Shown: one piece after another, positions 1-13,757 of the stretch | How the letters are laid out: the number at the start of each line of letters is the position of its first letter | Position numbering within the stretch: position 1 is the stretch's first letter | Assembly: GCA_020746105.1 (NCBI GenBank) | Contig: CM036622.1 | Coordinates: forward strand, 9,985,487-10,049,486 | Reading direction: 5' to 3' | Length of the DNA stretch: 64,000 nucleotides | Source: Trogon surrucura | Lineage: Eukaryota > Chordata > Aves > Trogoniformes > Trogonidae | Translations under genes and position numbers: made by a program | Notes under the pieces: generated by a model | Told to the model about the DNA's origin: nothing | Seen by the model: only the letters and a program-made list of their open reading frames with translations | Databases searched by the model: none

Positions 1-3000
1 CACAGGCTCCATGTGAACCGGCTCGAATCTGGAAGCAATTCATCCATGTTCTCATGGGGATGTGCTCTAGGACTTACTGGGATGAGCTCATGCTAGTTTG
101 GAGAGTCTTGTACTGCAGAACTGCCTACTATTAAATCTCTTTGTGCTGATGCCAAGTTTTACCAGCGTTTTGTATTAATGTTGTTATTTTTTTGCCTAGC
201 TTACCCTAACAACTGCTGAACAACTAACTTGGCAGGATTGTGCTCCTGAATCTGGCTCAGCAACCCGAGGGAGGCCTTCATGGGCTCTGCCAGGAAAGAC
301 AGAAATGACCAAGTTATTCCCAACTACATTCTTTCTTCCAGTAGGACCTGGGTAAGATTCAGCAGGGTTTCTCCAGCCAGATATACTTTAGAATTTAGTT
401 GTCCTCAAGCATACACCCCAAGCCCTTTAATCCCAGTCCCAGCTAGTGCAGTGAGTGAGGAATGTGGAAACCTTCTGTCCTAGGGGGAAGAAAAAAATAA
501 AATCTTAAATTGAGAGATCTGACAGGGCAAATAGTTGGGTATATGCACTTGGGCATGAATCTCTGAAGGTGAACTTCTGAACTCTGAGGCAGAAGCCTGC
601 TATTTACTAACTGCAACTGGTACTAGCTGTCAGTAAATTTTAGTAACACCTGGACTAAACAGAAGTGGCACATCCTAAATCCTACAGTTTATGAAGAGAC
701 GTGAGACAGAATCAATTATGAGGCTGATCATGCACATTGTGCTTCTGCACACTGGGTGTTCAGACTGGAAAAACTGGGGTCCTGGCATTCTGACAGGAGG
801 AGCTGGCGATGAAATGAAAGGTTCTCAGAAAAGAAGTGGTCTTGATAGAAAAAGAAGGTGGCCTGGATAAAGGAAGGTGAAGATCATGGCTAGAGGAAAG
901 ATCCTGGAAGTGAGGGAAGATCCTGGAGACCAGAAGGCTGTGTGGAGGTGGATGCTGGGAGATGCCCAGGGGCCTTCGCCACTGGTATATGCAAGCAGCA
1001 GCATAGCAGGGACTGACACAACCTTCTGCTCAGCCTTTCTGGACATCCCTGCTGGCAAGAGAAGTTGAGACCTAGTGGACATACGACTGGGGTGGTGGTG
1101 GGAGTGAGTTAGTGTGTGATATAATTAAGAAGCATAAAAGTTCTAATCCCAGATTGTTAAGTAAACTCCAATTTCCATATCCACCGTGGACTGTCATTTA
1201 CTCTGCCTCATCCATGGCACAGCCCTTTTTAAAGCAGCTGGCATTTCCCAGGTGAGAGACAGTGTTGGCTTGTGTGACTTTTGTCTGTATTTCTTTGCTG
1301 TTGTGATACGAAAGATTTAAATAAATCATATAAATACTGGTTTCCCCCCAAAGATTTCTCAGCTGATAAAAAAGCACTCCAAAACATACCTTTCAGCTGG
1401 AGAGGAACACTGACACTTTTAACCTTGAAAGTAGGCACCTGAACCGTAGTAATGCGGTGTAAAAGGTAAATACAGGTTTGATTCAAAAAACTGAGGGCAT
1501 TCTAAATATTTGTGCATGGGAAGGGCTTTTTCCAGGTGTAATAAAAAGAGCTAATACAGAAGCTCATCAATATTTAGAAGCCTGTGAACTATTAAAATGT
1601 GTACAGTTAAAAACAGCTTATCAGGAATACAATGCAATAAAATTGATTAGCATGTAGCTGAGTCATAGTAATACTTATTTTTCAATTAAATTGCCTGCAT
1701 CTAACAGTGACATGCCTTGGGGCGACTAAGCCCAAGCCCTTTTTGTGGTGTGAAGTGAAGCCCTGGAGATTTGCAATGACATCTTGCATCTTACTGTGGA
1801 TTAAGCTCATCTAGAAAATAAGCACTAGTCTTGTATTAGCAATCTGCTTCTCCTTTCTCCTCTGTCTCCACAATAAATTCTTGATATCTCTTTGTGGTGG
1901 CCAAATACATGCTTTATGCGCATCTTAAGCTCTCCATGTGGATGTAGCCTTTTGTCACTGTTTTCAACAAGTCTTGTAAACACAGCTGAGAAAAGTCAGA
2001 GATCTCTGTTTTCTCAGTTACAAAGAGCCACTTTCTTTGGCAGCCAAATACCTTGCGGCAGCTCAGAGCAAGCATTTTCTTCTGACAGCATTCCAGAGAT
2101 GTGATCGTAAAAGCTGCAAGCAATTATCTTCTTAGAGAGTTTCTGAAACACTAGTGAAGGGAGCAAAACAAAGTAGCGAGGACTCTGGCTCCAGTGTAAC
2201 GCTTAGAAGGGAAAGGAGGATGTCACTGGCTTGGCAAGTCATTTCCATTTTTACTGCTTCACAGTCCTAGATCAGGACAATAATAAATTATGGTCGTATT
2301 TTCTGCAAAGTAAACTTGTGATTTTTTTTCTTCTGTTTTGGACTATTTTTGCAGATTGTGTCCGTTGTCTGTCTACAAAGAATATTGTTGCAGAGTCTTT
2401 CCACCCGGTAAAACGACTACTGTTCAAAGTCTCTTGTTTGCTCTCTGAAACCAGATTTTCCCACTGCCATTTGTTCACTGACATGGGACAGTGCTTCCTT
2501 TTACATGTCCTTGCAAAGTTCCACAATACTTTATGTCACATCACATACATGGTGAGTAACATGGATCCTGGAAATCTGAGGGTGATAATCCCAAGTCTTT
2601 TTACTTCATAGTGTCCCACCACTTCCATGGAGGATCGCAGAAATATTATTGCTGTTGCCATTTGCCTAAGAAATTCAGTAAAGCTCAAGTTGTGTAAGAA
2701 CATAACACTGAACTGCAAAAGGGTGACACAGTTACCTTGACAAAGGGAACAGCGATCAGATTGCAAATGCTATTCTTGGAAGTAGGTAACAGATTCAGAC
2801 TTAGTCTCTGGTTGGTACTAGCTCTGAACTAGGCATGTTGCCAAGTGAAAAAAACCCTCCATTCACTGAGGAAGTGGTAAATAACTCTATGGAGGGCTGC
2901 TAGTGACTTTTACACAAGTACTGTACAAGCAGAGTCTTGTTTCTTCCATAACAGTAGCTCCTTCAAGGTCACAGCTTGATAAGGCCTATTCACGTTTGCA

Positions 3001-6000
3001 GAACACCCACACTAAGCCCTTCAGAAAGCCAAGAGTAGGAGAAGGTGTTGAACACCACACTTTAAGTAAGTTCTGCTTACATGAGCTGGCTCTATAGTGA
3101 CTTCTGCCTCTAATTCATACAGATCAGTGCGCTGAAAGAGAAAACTGCCCCTGACACGCACACACACACGCACACACAGAGGAGCTGTGACTCCTCTGTT
3201 TGCTTACTGCGGTTATCGGGGAGCTGCACTATTCTTTGCCATGCTAAAATTTCAAGCAGCTGTGGAATTTTGTGTCTGCCTCTCTAGTCATCGCCAATGA
3301 GGAAGCTGACACAAAAACAAAGCTATGGCAATTGGGACTAAAGAGGGAAGTAACTTTTTCCATTGGCAGTAAAGCAATTTAAGCCTGAAGTCTTAGAAAT
3401 GTGTTTTTTGTGTCTTGATTATGAATCCATATATGCAGTCCAAATCCCACCTATGTTTCTTGCAGCACTGCCATCACCATGTCCCCAATCTTTGTTTCTC
3501 CTAAACCTTTCTCCTACCCAAGATCCTCTGATCTGTTCACACAAAATCCAAACATGTCCTTTGTTTACAGACTTCAGCCTTGGTTACAGCCTCCAGGGTT
3601 TCTGCTGAGCTACAGGCACAGTCCCTGGTTAACCAGCTGCTGTCAGAGAGAGAAATCTCAGCTGAGTTCCCCCTGCAGCTCCCTCTTTCTTGCCCCCATC
3701 TAATCACCTGGCAGATGTTCATGCCTCTGAGATCTCTACCCAGCCATCCCTTTTGCTGAAATTGGCCAACATGTTCAAAACTCTTTCTTTAAGAAACTAA
3801 AGTGAAAAAAAACCCAAACCAACCTGGTCTTTCTTTCCCTCTCTGAGAAAAATAACCCACAGAAGAGTGTGCACATTTAGCATTCTCATACACTGGATGG
3901 TGAGAACCTACAGCAGTGAGAACCTGATAAAGGACTGGAGGTGCGTGTCACTGAGTAACAGAAGAACCACCAAAAATCTAGGCAAAAAAAACCTTCAGAA
4001 TCGATGCTCTATCTCTCCTTAGCCAGGGTCAAAGCATCACTTATGCCCAGAGGCTTGTCTGAGTTGCAAAATGTAAGCAGGACAGCATTCCTGCTGCCAC
4101 CCTGGATTCCAGGGGTGATTTTGGCCCTGCTGCAGCCGCACCAGCACTCCGCAGCGGGAGAGGTGTGGGGTGACATCCAAAGCATTACTCACGTCCTTCT
4201 GTCTGCAGATAAGTGACGATGGCAGTCACTGGCAGCTCTCCCTGGGCACTGAGCCCAGAAAGCCCATCACGTCTGAGGGGGGAGGCACTGTGCAAGTTCT
4301 CAGAGTTGCAGATGTCATCTGAAAGGCCACAGACATCTCAGCTGTATCAACATTAACATTCTGCGTGATTGGTGGCAATACAGGTGACTGTTGGATCATT
4401 CGTTGTAGGCAACCTGAGTTAGCTCCACAAAATAATCTTGTCAGGATGCTTCACTCAATAATAAATGAAATATGAGCTCCCAACACTATCCTAATACTAG
4501 CCCTCGTTACACTAACAGCTCAGCAGAGCTCTGCACAAATACGTTTGTCCTGTTGATTTCAGGATAGGAGTAATATAAGTGTGATACTCCGCTGACAGCT
4601 GTGAAAACCAAGTACTGGTCCCTATCCCAGCCATCACTTGTACATCAAGGAACAGAACAGAACATACAACCTCTTTGCTGGAGAGATCACTAGCCCTGCT
4701 GCTAGCATCAGGGAGGAAGAAAATGCAATGAAGATGATTCATACTTATAATATTTCCCATGTAAGTATGTGGGAGTACCCGTAGCCTTTTACCATAGCCT
4801 AAATCTAAAGAAAAACAACAACTTGTTTCCAATTCAATAACAGAAGCATATGACATTTTATATTAGCCTGAGAAATGAGGGAGGACACAGTACAATGTAA
4901 TTCTCTTCTCTGGTGTTCCATATTTTGCAAATTCATGATATTTACATGCTATATTAAGCCATTTGAAGAGCTGCTGTCAGCCAGAAGCAGCAAATAGATG
5001 AGAGTGGTGGAAGAATATATTTGGAGAGTCATAAGGAGAAAAAGCCACATCCTATCAGACTTCTGACTAATAAATATAGCACAGCTATGACTAGATCTTT
5101 CCAAGCTGTCATAAAATTTTTTGACTTACAGAAAAATAGAAAAAAACAAAAAAAATTCTCAAGTAAATATTGATATGAATAACTGTATTTAATGACCTGC
5201 CCTCCATAAACAACAACAAACAAGCAGATAAGGTGTTGTTACAAGACACACGTCTGTCCATAGCTACCACATCAGGAAGCTGGGCTGCAGAGATCTGATT
5301 TTCTCCTCTTAGTGTTAACAAAACAATGGCTGAGGCAGATTTGAGGTGCCTTGTTCTTGACTGAACACTGCCTATGATCTCCTGGAAGATGCTGAGGGAG
5401 CCCAACCAATTCACACAAACCAGAAATCTGCCTCTGAGAACCTATAACCAGAAGCGGTGGTGTAGGAGACTCGTGATATGAAGTTAGGAATGACTGGCAG
5501 AATGGGATTACAACTTCCATCAGCACCTTGAATTTGGAACCTGTATCCTGATTTTTCTGAAGATATATTGGAATTTTTTTAAATGGCACTCCATAATTTA
5601 ACCCAGGAAGAGAAGCAGACATTCTAACAAGAAAGGGAAAATATTCAAAGATTTTTTTTCAATATTCTTCTCTCCGTTGTTCAATGACATAAAAATAACA
5701 AATAGTAAAGTGTTGGTCTGAGTCACCATGTTTCCTTGTCATTGAGATCACTGCAATATGGAGAAATCTCTTTATTTACTTTCTGTATATCTCCAGTCAT
5801 TCCGGTTATCACAGAAACACCCCCTATTCTCCACAGGTCCCCTGCTGTGACTCCATGGGAGTTACAGCCAAGAGTACAGCTACAGAAATCTAAGTTTAGA
5901 TCATTTGTTTGTGAAGCTGTGCTGCTGTTTCAGAACTCCACTGAAAGAACAGCTTAGAAGGACACATTTGTCCTTATGCTATGTATTTTTATCATTTTAT

Positions 6001-9000
6001 AGCTTGTTGCCAAATGCAAGAGTTCAAGTTATTGTACCTCTAGCAAGCTCATGGAGATGAGCCAATTTTTACTGCTCAGAACCCTGGCTCTATTTCCACA
6101 GTCCTGTCCACCCACTTGTTCTGTATTGTTCCACAAAACCATCTCATCTTGGGTTATTTATTTTCAAATGTGTTACATTCCTCTCTAATTACAGTAAGAA
6201 AGTAGATGGACTTGCTAGTTCTATGTTAAATATTCTAATTGTAGCATCATCTGAATAATTTTGGAAAAAAAAAAAATCAGCTCTGAATAAAGAACACAGT
6301 GAATGAATGAGTGAGAACCATGAAATAGTCCTGGTAACTCAGGAATATGAATCACATGTTTTAGAAAATTTGAAGATTTGGGAAAATTAGTTTCTGGCAC
6401 TGTACAGAAAGAAAATTTAAATTTAAAAAAAAACAAACCCTCCAGGCTGCTTGCTAATACGGTTGAATGCAATTTGTTTCTTTATATAGCTTGCAGCATA
6501 GAAAACTTTGCAAAGAGAGTCAAGAGTTGATGAAAGGGATGAGTCAGTGACTCAGAGGAGGAAAGAGGATTGGGAACGTGTGGGGTAGCAGGAGTGACGC
6601 AGCAGTCCTTTGCTGTAGGACACTGCAAAAACGCAAAAAAAAAGGAGACTTAGGGTTTGTCTTCAAGGGGGCGCTTGGTAGGTTAAGCCAATTCATCTGA
6701 GCATAGGAAATCAACATGTATTAAAGCTCCAGATGGGTGTCCTTATTTAGAATTAAAGTGGTCCTAATGTGACTAAAGTGGTCCCTAATCCTTAGGGATT
6801 TATTCCTTGCTGAAGAAGTGCTCTGAATTGATTCAAAGGCATTTTGTAGGATGAAATCTTCAACATGCAGGTTTCTCCCTTTTTAACTTATGCCAACTGA
6901 CTTCATACTTCTTGACTCACCGTAGCTTTGGTGATTTTCCCCGCGAAGCACAGCCTTAATTTGAAATAAGAGCATTCAGAGTGACAGGTTGGAACGAGTC
7001 TTGGGCAAACTGCAGCCAAGCACTGTCCTGGGAGCACTGGAGATTGCATAATATCATTCAAAGACTGGGTAAAACCAAAGCAAAAGCACTGATGAAACTT
7101 GCTCTGAGATAAAACTTTCCAGGCAAAAGCCCAGAGCTGGCTGCCCCAGACCAACAGCACACAAGCTACCCTTCCCAGGGTAAACCTCCTTTGCTAACAC
7201 AGGAATCGCCTTGCGTTTTAGCTGGGGTAAAAATGTCCAGCCAGGTCAGGTTTACCTTAGTTCAAGCAATTGTGTCACATTCTTTAGGGTGGAAAGTGGG
7301 GAGCAGGGGGTAGTTAGGGTTTTCCAAAGGTATCTCATCTCCATAGCTCAGGGTTAGTTATAAAACCATTGTGATGGTGCTTTAGGGGAGAAAGAGGTGC
7401 CTGCCACGGTCACTTCCCTACCTCATGATACAAAATACACTGTGGTACTTACAGATGAGGAGAATTATGCTCCTCCTGATTTCCCCTGCAAATCCACTTC
7501 TGCAAGGCCTAAGAAGATAAACCCAGAGGAAGTCAGGACATGCTGATCTCCAGGGCATATCCAGCTTTCAGCCTTCTGCACTCAGCTTCAGGATGGGATG
7601 TCAGCACCAAATGCGTCAGCTTATGCAGAGCAGCATGCGTCTGAGAGTGCCTGGACATGGCTCAGGTTAATTTTACACAGCTCCAGCAGCTGTTCCAGGC
7701 TAGTGGCTTCCGTATGTCCACCCAAATTAAAATCGACATAATTAAAGGAGGAAAATATCAATCCCATCTCTGCTCCCAAGGACATTGGCAGGAGGGAGAG
7801 TATGGAGATTATTCCTGACACTTGCACACCTGCTTCACTCTTGTTTTAAAATCTTCCATTGAGGAAGGCACAAGAGCATTTATTTTCTAATGAGGAAAGC
7901 CAAAATTGTGACACTGATATAAACCATACAGACTGCGTCAACCTTTGAATCTTTAGACATGCCTACCTAATCTTGTAACATGTACTTACCTGCAGTTTGG
8001 GATTGTCTGTAGTCTGCTTCTGCTATCAGTTACAGCAAATACTTTCTCCATTCTGCCTTTTGCATGAGCTGAAGTGTGGGGAGACATTTCCATCTCAGCT
8101 TCACTCACGTTGAAGAATTAGGCCCCAGGCTCTACAGATCAGCTGTGCTGGCCTCCTCTGGTAGATACAAGCAGAAGAGTCCCTACAGTGCTCTTACATT
8201 CCTATATAATAGCCTTTAGGTGAAGATATTTGTGTGGTGAGCACTGGGCTAATTTAGTGGTGAAACAGGCCGGGTGAATGAGTGGGTCTAGCATAATTAT
8301 CTCTGAATGACAGTAAATAAGTTAAACATCATTTGCAGTGCTGAGTCCAGCTGCCAGTGCCTGCTTAGTCCTAGGACAGATAGTGAGGCAATTTGAGCTA
8401 AACACTGAAAAATACGTTTGTTACTGGTAGGGGAGTACGACATTTGCTGGTATTCCCCATGCACAGTGCAGCTTATCAGCTACGAAAGGCAGATCATGGG
8501 GGATGCTTTGGATCTTAACTCTGTTTCATTATGTGGGGTGTCACTGGGCAAATCTAATCCTGCAAGAGCGGAAATTTCCTTCCATCATGCTATAGCCTGC
8601 TAGTGTAGCAATTGGGCCCAAAGGGATGAGAAATAACAGGTAGGAAGCTACACATTTGTGTGTTAGAGACACAGAGGGAGAGCAAACTTGATTTTCTCTG
8701 TATCAAAATGAATTTGTCTGCTCTGTCAGCAGTGAGACAGGAATCCTTACTGATGCACTTATCTGATCATCCCAGTGGCTGAAGAACACCTGAAAAGAGT
8801 CTCTAGAAAAGAATAACAGACAACATGGGCACTCCCTGGGGAGTTGTTGAGAAATTAGCTGTGCTTCTGCAAAGACAAAGCAAAGTGGACAGAGAAGAGT
8901 GAAAGCGCAGGAGATACAGGTGAGGTTTGTGCTGCTGCCGCACTCCTCGCACCCTTGCAGCTGGGTTAAATCCACAGCCTGTGAAATCTGGTGAGCTGGC

Positions 9001-12000
9001 ATTAGCATTCAGCCTCTTTAAGGCACAGCTTTCTAATCCAGGTGTCACAGAGATGTGAAGTCTCACCAGCTCAAGGAGAGGAAGAGGGAGAAGGGTGGGA
9101 TGTGGGGAAGGAGAATGCAGAAAGGGCAGCCTGGAGGAAGCACAGTAAGCGTCAGGTAGAAGCAAAAGCCATTGCAGAAGATGATGTTTCCTATAAGCCT
9201 TTCTTCTTCTTAGGAAAATTAGGATGACAGGAGCTCATCTCTCATGAAAAAGGAAATGAGAGCCCCGTTATGTTACGGAGTATTTCGGCAAAAGGTAAAA
9301 GCAGGGTCATGTTTGCAAAGCTGGACACTGAGAGCCAACTTGGCACTTTCAGCATCGGTATCAAAGTGCAGAGCCTAATGGTACTAGCTAGAATGGCTAA
9401 TCTCCTCTTTTATTTTTCACCAGTAAAGCCTATTTTTAGATTTATTGGAGGAATCACTTCATTTTCTTGTCAAGGCACTGTTTACCAGATGTGATCTCAA
9501 CACAGATTTTGGACGGCATATTCTTTACAGAGTAAATACTTTTCCTTTTTTTGACTTCAGCTTTTTCTGACTTTAAAAAAATATCACAGAGCAGAGTTTG
9601 ACTTTTGCTGCTTAAGACACCTTGGAGCATAGTCCACAAACAAACCACTAGCTGTGCCCTTCTCAAGGGTGTTCTGACCAGCAAAACTGCCCTAAGGAGG
9701 ACTGAATCTGGGTCAGAATCTTGCAACAAACATCTTCAAGAATAAATCACAACTGCTTACATCTCATTATATTGTCTGGAACACTTGCATTAAGTTCTGC
9801 AGAGGACATTGGTGAAGGGCAAACAGAGCTATGCACCTTCCAGACAATAAGTTTATGAGACATAGAGATGAAGATATTTCTCTCTTTTTGAACCACCCAT
9901 TAGACCTCTGTGTCTAAGCATGAACTGCTGGTGTCTAGAGGAAAGTGACTTACCTTAAGATAAATGTTATGGTCTGTGATCAGCAAGCTATTGCTCAGTG
10001 TTAAATTAGATTTTCAAGTTTATTTCTGCACTGCAAAACTTGCAGCATCACAGTCATACAGTGCCAAAAAGGATTTCTTGTCATCTGGCTAAAGGACAGT
10101 GAGTGCTCCCCAGTAAACAGCATCGTTACTGAGCCCACGGACAGTACATCCAACACACAGGCCCTGAGGTGTTTGAATCGTACCTCATACATAGTTAAAT
10201 ACACAGGATTGCTCATTTAGCCTTCTCTTATTTTCCTGCAGTTCCAATAAGCTAAGCATTAATGCTGATTTATGGAACTGCACGCACTCAGTATGAAGTT
10301 TGGCGCGATACTCCTTCTCTCTCAGGACAGGCAGAGCCTGGCATAACAGCAAATTTCCAGCAATTGAAAAGAAAGATTACGTACTGTCCTGCTGCATTAG
10401 GCCTAGCTAATCCCACGAGCTTTCTGAACAATACGTGGAGGCTCAGTGGATCTTCTGCTGGCATTTTTCTAATGCAGCTTTTAGAGGAACTGAGCCTTTG
10501 CTCAGCTTGATGACGAGAACGGAGCAAAATCGATACCGCTGCTCCCGGTGCTGGGCGAAGCGCTGGCTCTAATGACCGTGGAGCCTCCCCAGGTGTTTCC
10601 ACCAGCACTTGACACATGCTGCTCTGCTTCAGGCCTCCCCACGGCCAGTTCCCTTAGAAAGGAGGGGCAGGACCCTGCTCTGCGCTGGAGAAAGAAGCAA
10701 ATCAATACCCAGATCGATGTTCCCAGTGAGCCGCTGCCACCCGCCTGCCTCTCCTCTCATGGAGGAGTTTGGTCAGGAGCCAAGGATGCAAGGGTCTCTT
10801 GGCGTCGCTGTGTCACTCGTGAGCCACCACGTCCTTTGGGAAGCCACAGGGCCACGGTGTCGGTGTTGCTGACAGGCAGGCTCTCCCGGTGAGTCACCTG
10901 AGGAAGCAGTCAGTGCTCTTCCCCTCAGAAACATCGCCCACGCCTCCATGCCAGAAGGTGGTACCTGGCTGTGACGGCTGAGCTAGTGCTCAATGAGCAG
11001 AGGCATCCGAGCTGGTTTCTCGGCAGGAGAACTTGGCTCTCACCTGGTACTCTGCTAATGCAGCTCTTATCTCTTTGATAGCAATGCTAAGTCAGTAAGA
11101 ATTAGTCTGGAAATATGTAGGTACACCTTGTGCAGCACAGGTATACCTAACCCTTACAGTGAAAAGCCGGAGCAAGCCTAAAGCAGCAGTGAATAGTAGA
11201 AGCTCCCATATGCTGCTGCCTTGGAGTATGGAAACATTGCTTTCTGAAGGAGTTTTATACTTGGTTGCTAAAACATCCTGTTAACCAAGCCTTCTCCTAA
11301 GCAGAAATTCAAAAAATGGAGGAAGCTGGTAGGAAATGAAATCATCAAAATGTCAGTAATGCCTGTCCTTTGAGGCACAAGAACTTATTTAAATAATTTT
11401 CAGTTCAAAATAAACCTGTGCTTCAGATGTTCCAAGACATTTACTTGTTATCAGAGGCTAGAAACTTTCTATATATTTACATATAAGCAACATCTTGGTT
11501 ATTACTAAACTGTAGGTCAATATTATTAAAAGGAAGACAAATAGAGCTTGGGTAGCAATTTTCTCCACTCCATATTTCCAAAGCAACTTTAATCAGAAGA
11601 TGACACTGTAGGACTATCAATTACTGCAATGAAAGATGCTTCCAAGAATTGCTGTCATTTTATGAGTATGCAAATAAGGCTTAGTTCAATGAGTTATTTA
11701 GTGCTACCAGAGACACTCTTTGCTCTGAAATTCCTCCAAAGAGAACAGGATCATGGGTATTCTTTTTTTCCACGTGAAAACAAATGAAAGAAATGAAAGA
11801 ATCCACATCTTTATGAACAAATAAAAGGCAATGAAAGAAAGCATGATTTGCTTGGGCATTTTGGTAAGTGGGGTTTCAACTGAATAATTTACGGTTGTTT
11901 CAATGTGTGTATATGTCCTCCTGTTGTATATGTTCTAATCTCTAATGAAGTAACTACATAGTTAACAATGTGAAGCTTCTCCAGAGTTTTCAGTTGTTGC

Positions 12001-13669
12001 CTCTCAGTTATTGCACAGAACAAGACCAAAGGCAAGTGCAAATGCTCAGCTGAAGAGCTGATCAGAGTGAAAATTAGGCGCAACTCCTGCAGCTGCTGCC
12101 TATGGAAGCACAGTGCTTCGCCACTGCGATAATTGCTTTTTGCTGTAAGATCACTTTTTTGAATTTGTTTGGACTTTCAGCTGTATGAGTGCAAGATCAA
12201 TCAGCTTTTCAAAAAAATAATAAAAAAGGACTGGTACAGACTGCGTTCAACAGAGCAGAGTCTAGGGAAGGAAGCAAGCTGTTAGCCACACGCTCATGGA
12301 GCAGAATGCTGGATGGGCCAAACACTCAGTAAAACAGAACCAGTGACATCCCAGTCCTACTCTGATTCTTACTTTTTGCTTCTCCAGCATAGTCCTTTTA
12401 TGTTTGAGTGAATTTGCTGTAGTCTTTTTCATTTCTAACTTTATTCATGGAAACCCTTAAGTTCTTTTAAACTGCATCTGCTTTGCCCCTTCCTAACTCC
12501 TTATGCTTGCCTTATGACTTTGTGCCCCTTCAGTGCTGCCTCCCCAGTCAACATCATCAAGTCTGCCTTCCTAATTTTCACCTGATCACTTGACCAGCTT
12601 TTCATCCCTTCGACTATCTCCAGTTCTTTTGTTCTCTCCTTCTTAGGAGAGGAATCTGGAGGATCTTCTTTCTCCCATGAAGTCTCTTTGACTTACCCTC
12701 AGCCCCTTCCATGTTTCCTTCACTCCCTTCTGCAAGTGAATTTTCATCCTTTTATTTTCTTCCGTACCTGTGCATTTCTCCATCCAGGTGTTGGACATGG
12801 AGCACACCAGTTACCACCACAGTTCATACTTTCTTTTCTCCCTGCAGCTTTGCCAAATGTGAATTATGTAGCTGATTTTTCATTGACTCGAGGAAACTCT
12901 GCTTTTTTGGTGACATTACAGCTCGGTCAGGGGTGCCAAAGCTTTTGTTCAGTAACTGGCAGCAAGGACAGATATTGCATCTATTGCCAGCAGGCAGAAA
13001 GAGGGAGCAGTTCCTGCATTGCATGGGCAGGTCTTTAGTGCCACAAGGTGCTCTGTACTGACTGAGGAAGAGAATACCATTTCCAAAATACAAACTTCTG
13101 TATATACATGTGGTGTTGTCTGGTGGCCCTTATTGTTGAAAACAGGTAGAAAATTGGATGTGAGCAACAACGTAAATATTTGAGGCACAAGTATCGTGCA
13201 TTTTCGGTTGCCACTGTTAGCTGCGGTAGCACTCTCCTTCTTCCCTCAAGGACTTGCTGATTTCTCATCTCCACTCTCTTCTGTTATGAGCTAAAGAACA
13301 GGCTTACTTTTAGCTTTACTTTATTTACTTTCCTGCTTCTCACATTTCTGCAAACCTCATTTTTCATCCCTTTTAGTATGATGACAGTGCCCAGCTCCAT
13401 TACGGAAGAGGCTATTGGCTCTGTTAGGATGTGGTGAAAGCAAAAGAGATTTGCATGACTTCTCCAACTGCCTGGGAGAGAAATCTGTGTTATGGCAGTG
13501 GCTCCCGGGCCTGGGTACAGTGAAGGAGGTCCTGGTGGATCTGCAGCACCTGAGGCACTGCAGCTGCTGAGAGGGTCTCCTGGTATCCAGCTCCCCCTGG
13601 CTGCTTTAAACTACGGTGAGGTCTGCTTGCTCCCTGCAGCTACCTGGAACCAGTGAGGACATGGGAACA
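1..13669. other. intergenic, no gene recognised
   Basis: Unique-looking, moderately AT-rich DNA. All open frames are short and lack family similarity, codon signal or paired splice sites. No CR1 3' tails or LTRs were noticed. A somewhat GC-richer part at 10.5-10.95 kb has overlapping frames on both strands but few CpGs and nothing recognisable. Confidence 0.6.
3156..3180. repeat. short (CA)n-rich tract
   Basis: Interrupted CA repeat, about 25 bp, with CG interruptions (ACACGCACAC). Confidence 0.7.
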
Positions 13670-13757
13670 CCCTTTCCCTTTCCCTTTCCCTTTCCCTTTC
13701 CCTTTCCCTTTCCCTTTCCCTTTCCCTTTCCCTTTCCCTTTCCCTTTCCCTTTCCCC
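13670..13757. repeat. hexamer microsatellite (CCCTTT)n, about 14.7 units
   Basis: Uninterrupted pure polypyrimidine tract of CCCTTT repeats, 88 bp. As a homopurine/homopyrimidine mirror-type tract it could form triplex DNA. It causes an artefactual open frame of alternating Pro-Phe. Confidence 0.95.

Noticed and set aside
10548-10892. Overlapping plus-strand frames in a GC-richer patch near 10.6 kb
   Set aside because: No recognisable domain, few CpGs, no convincing splice pair; open frames occur on both strands.
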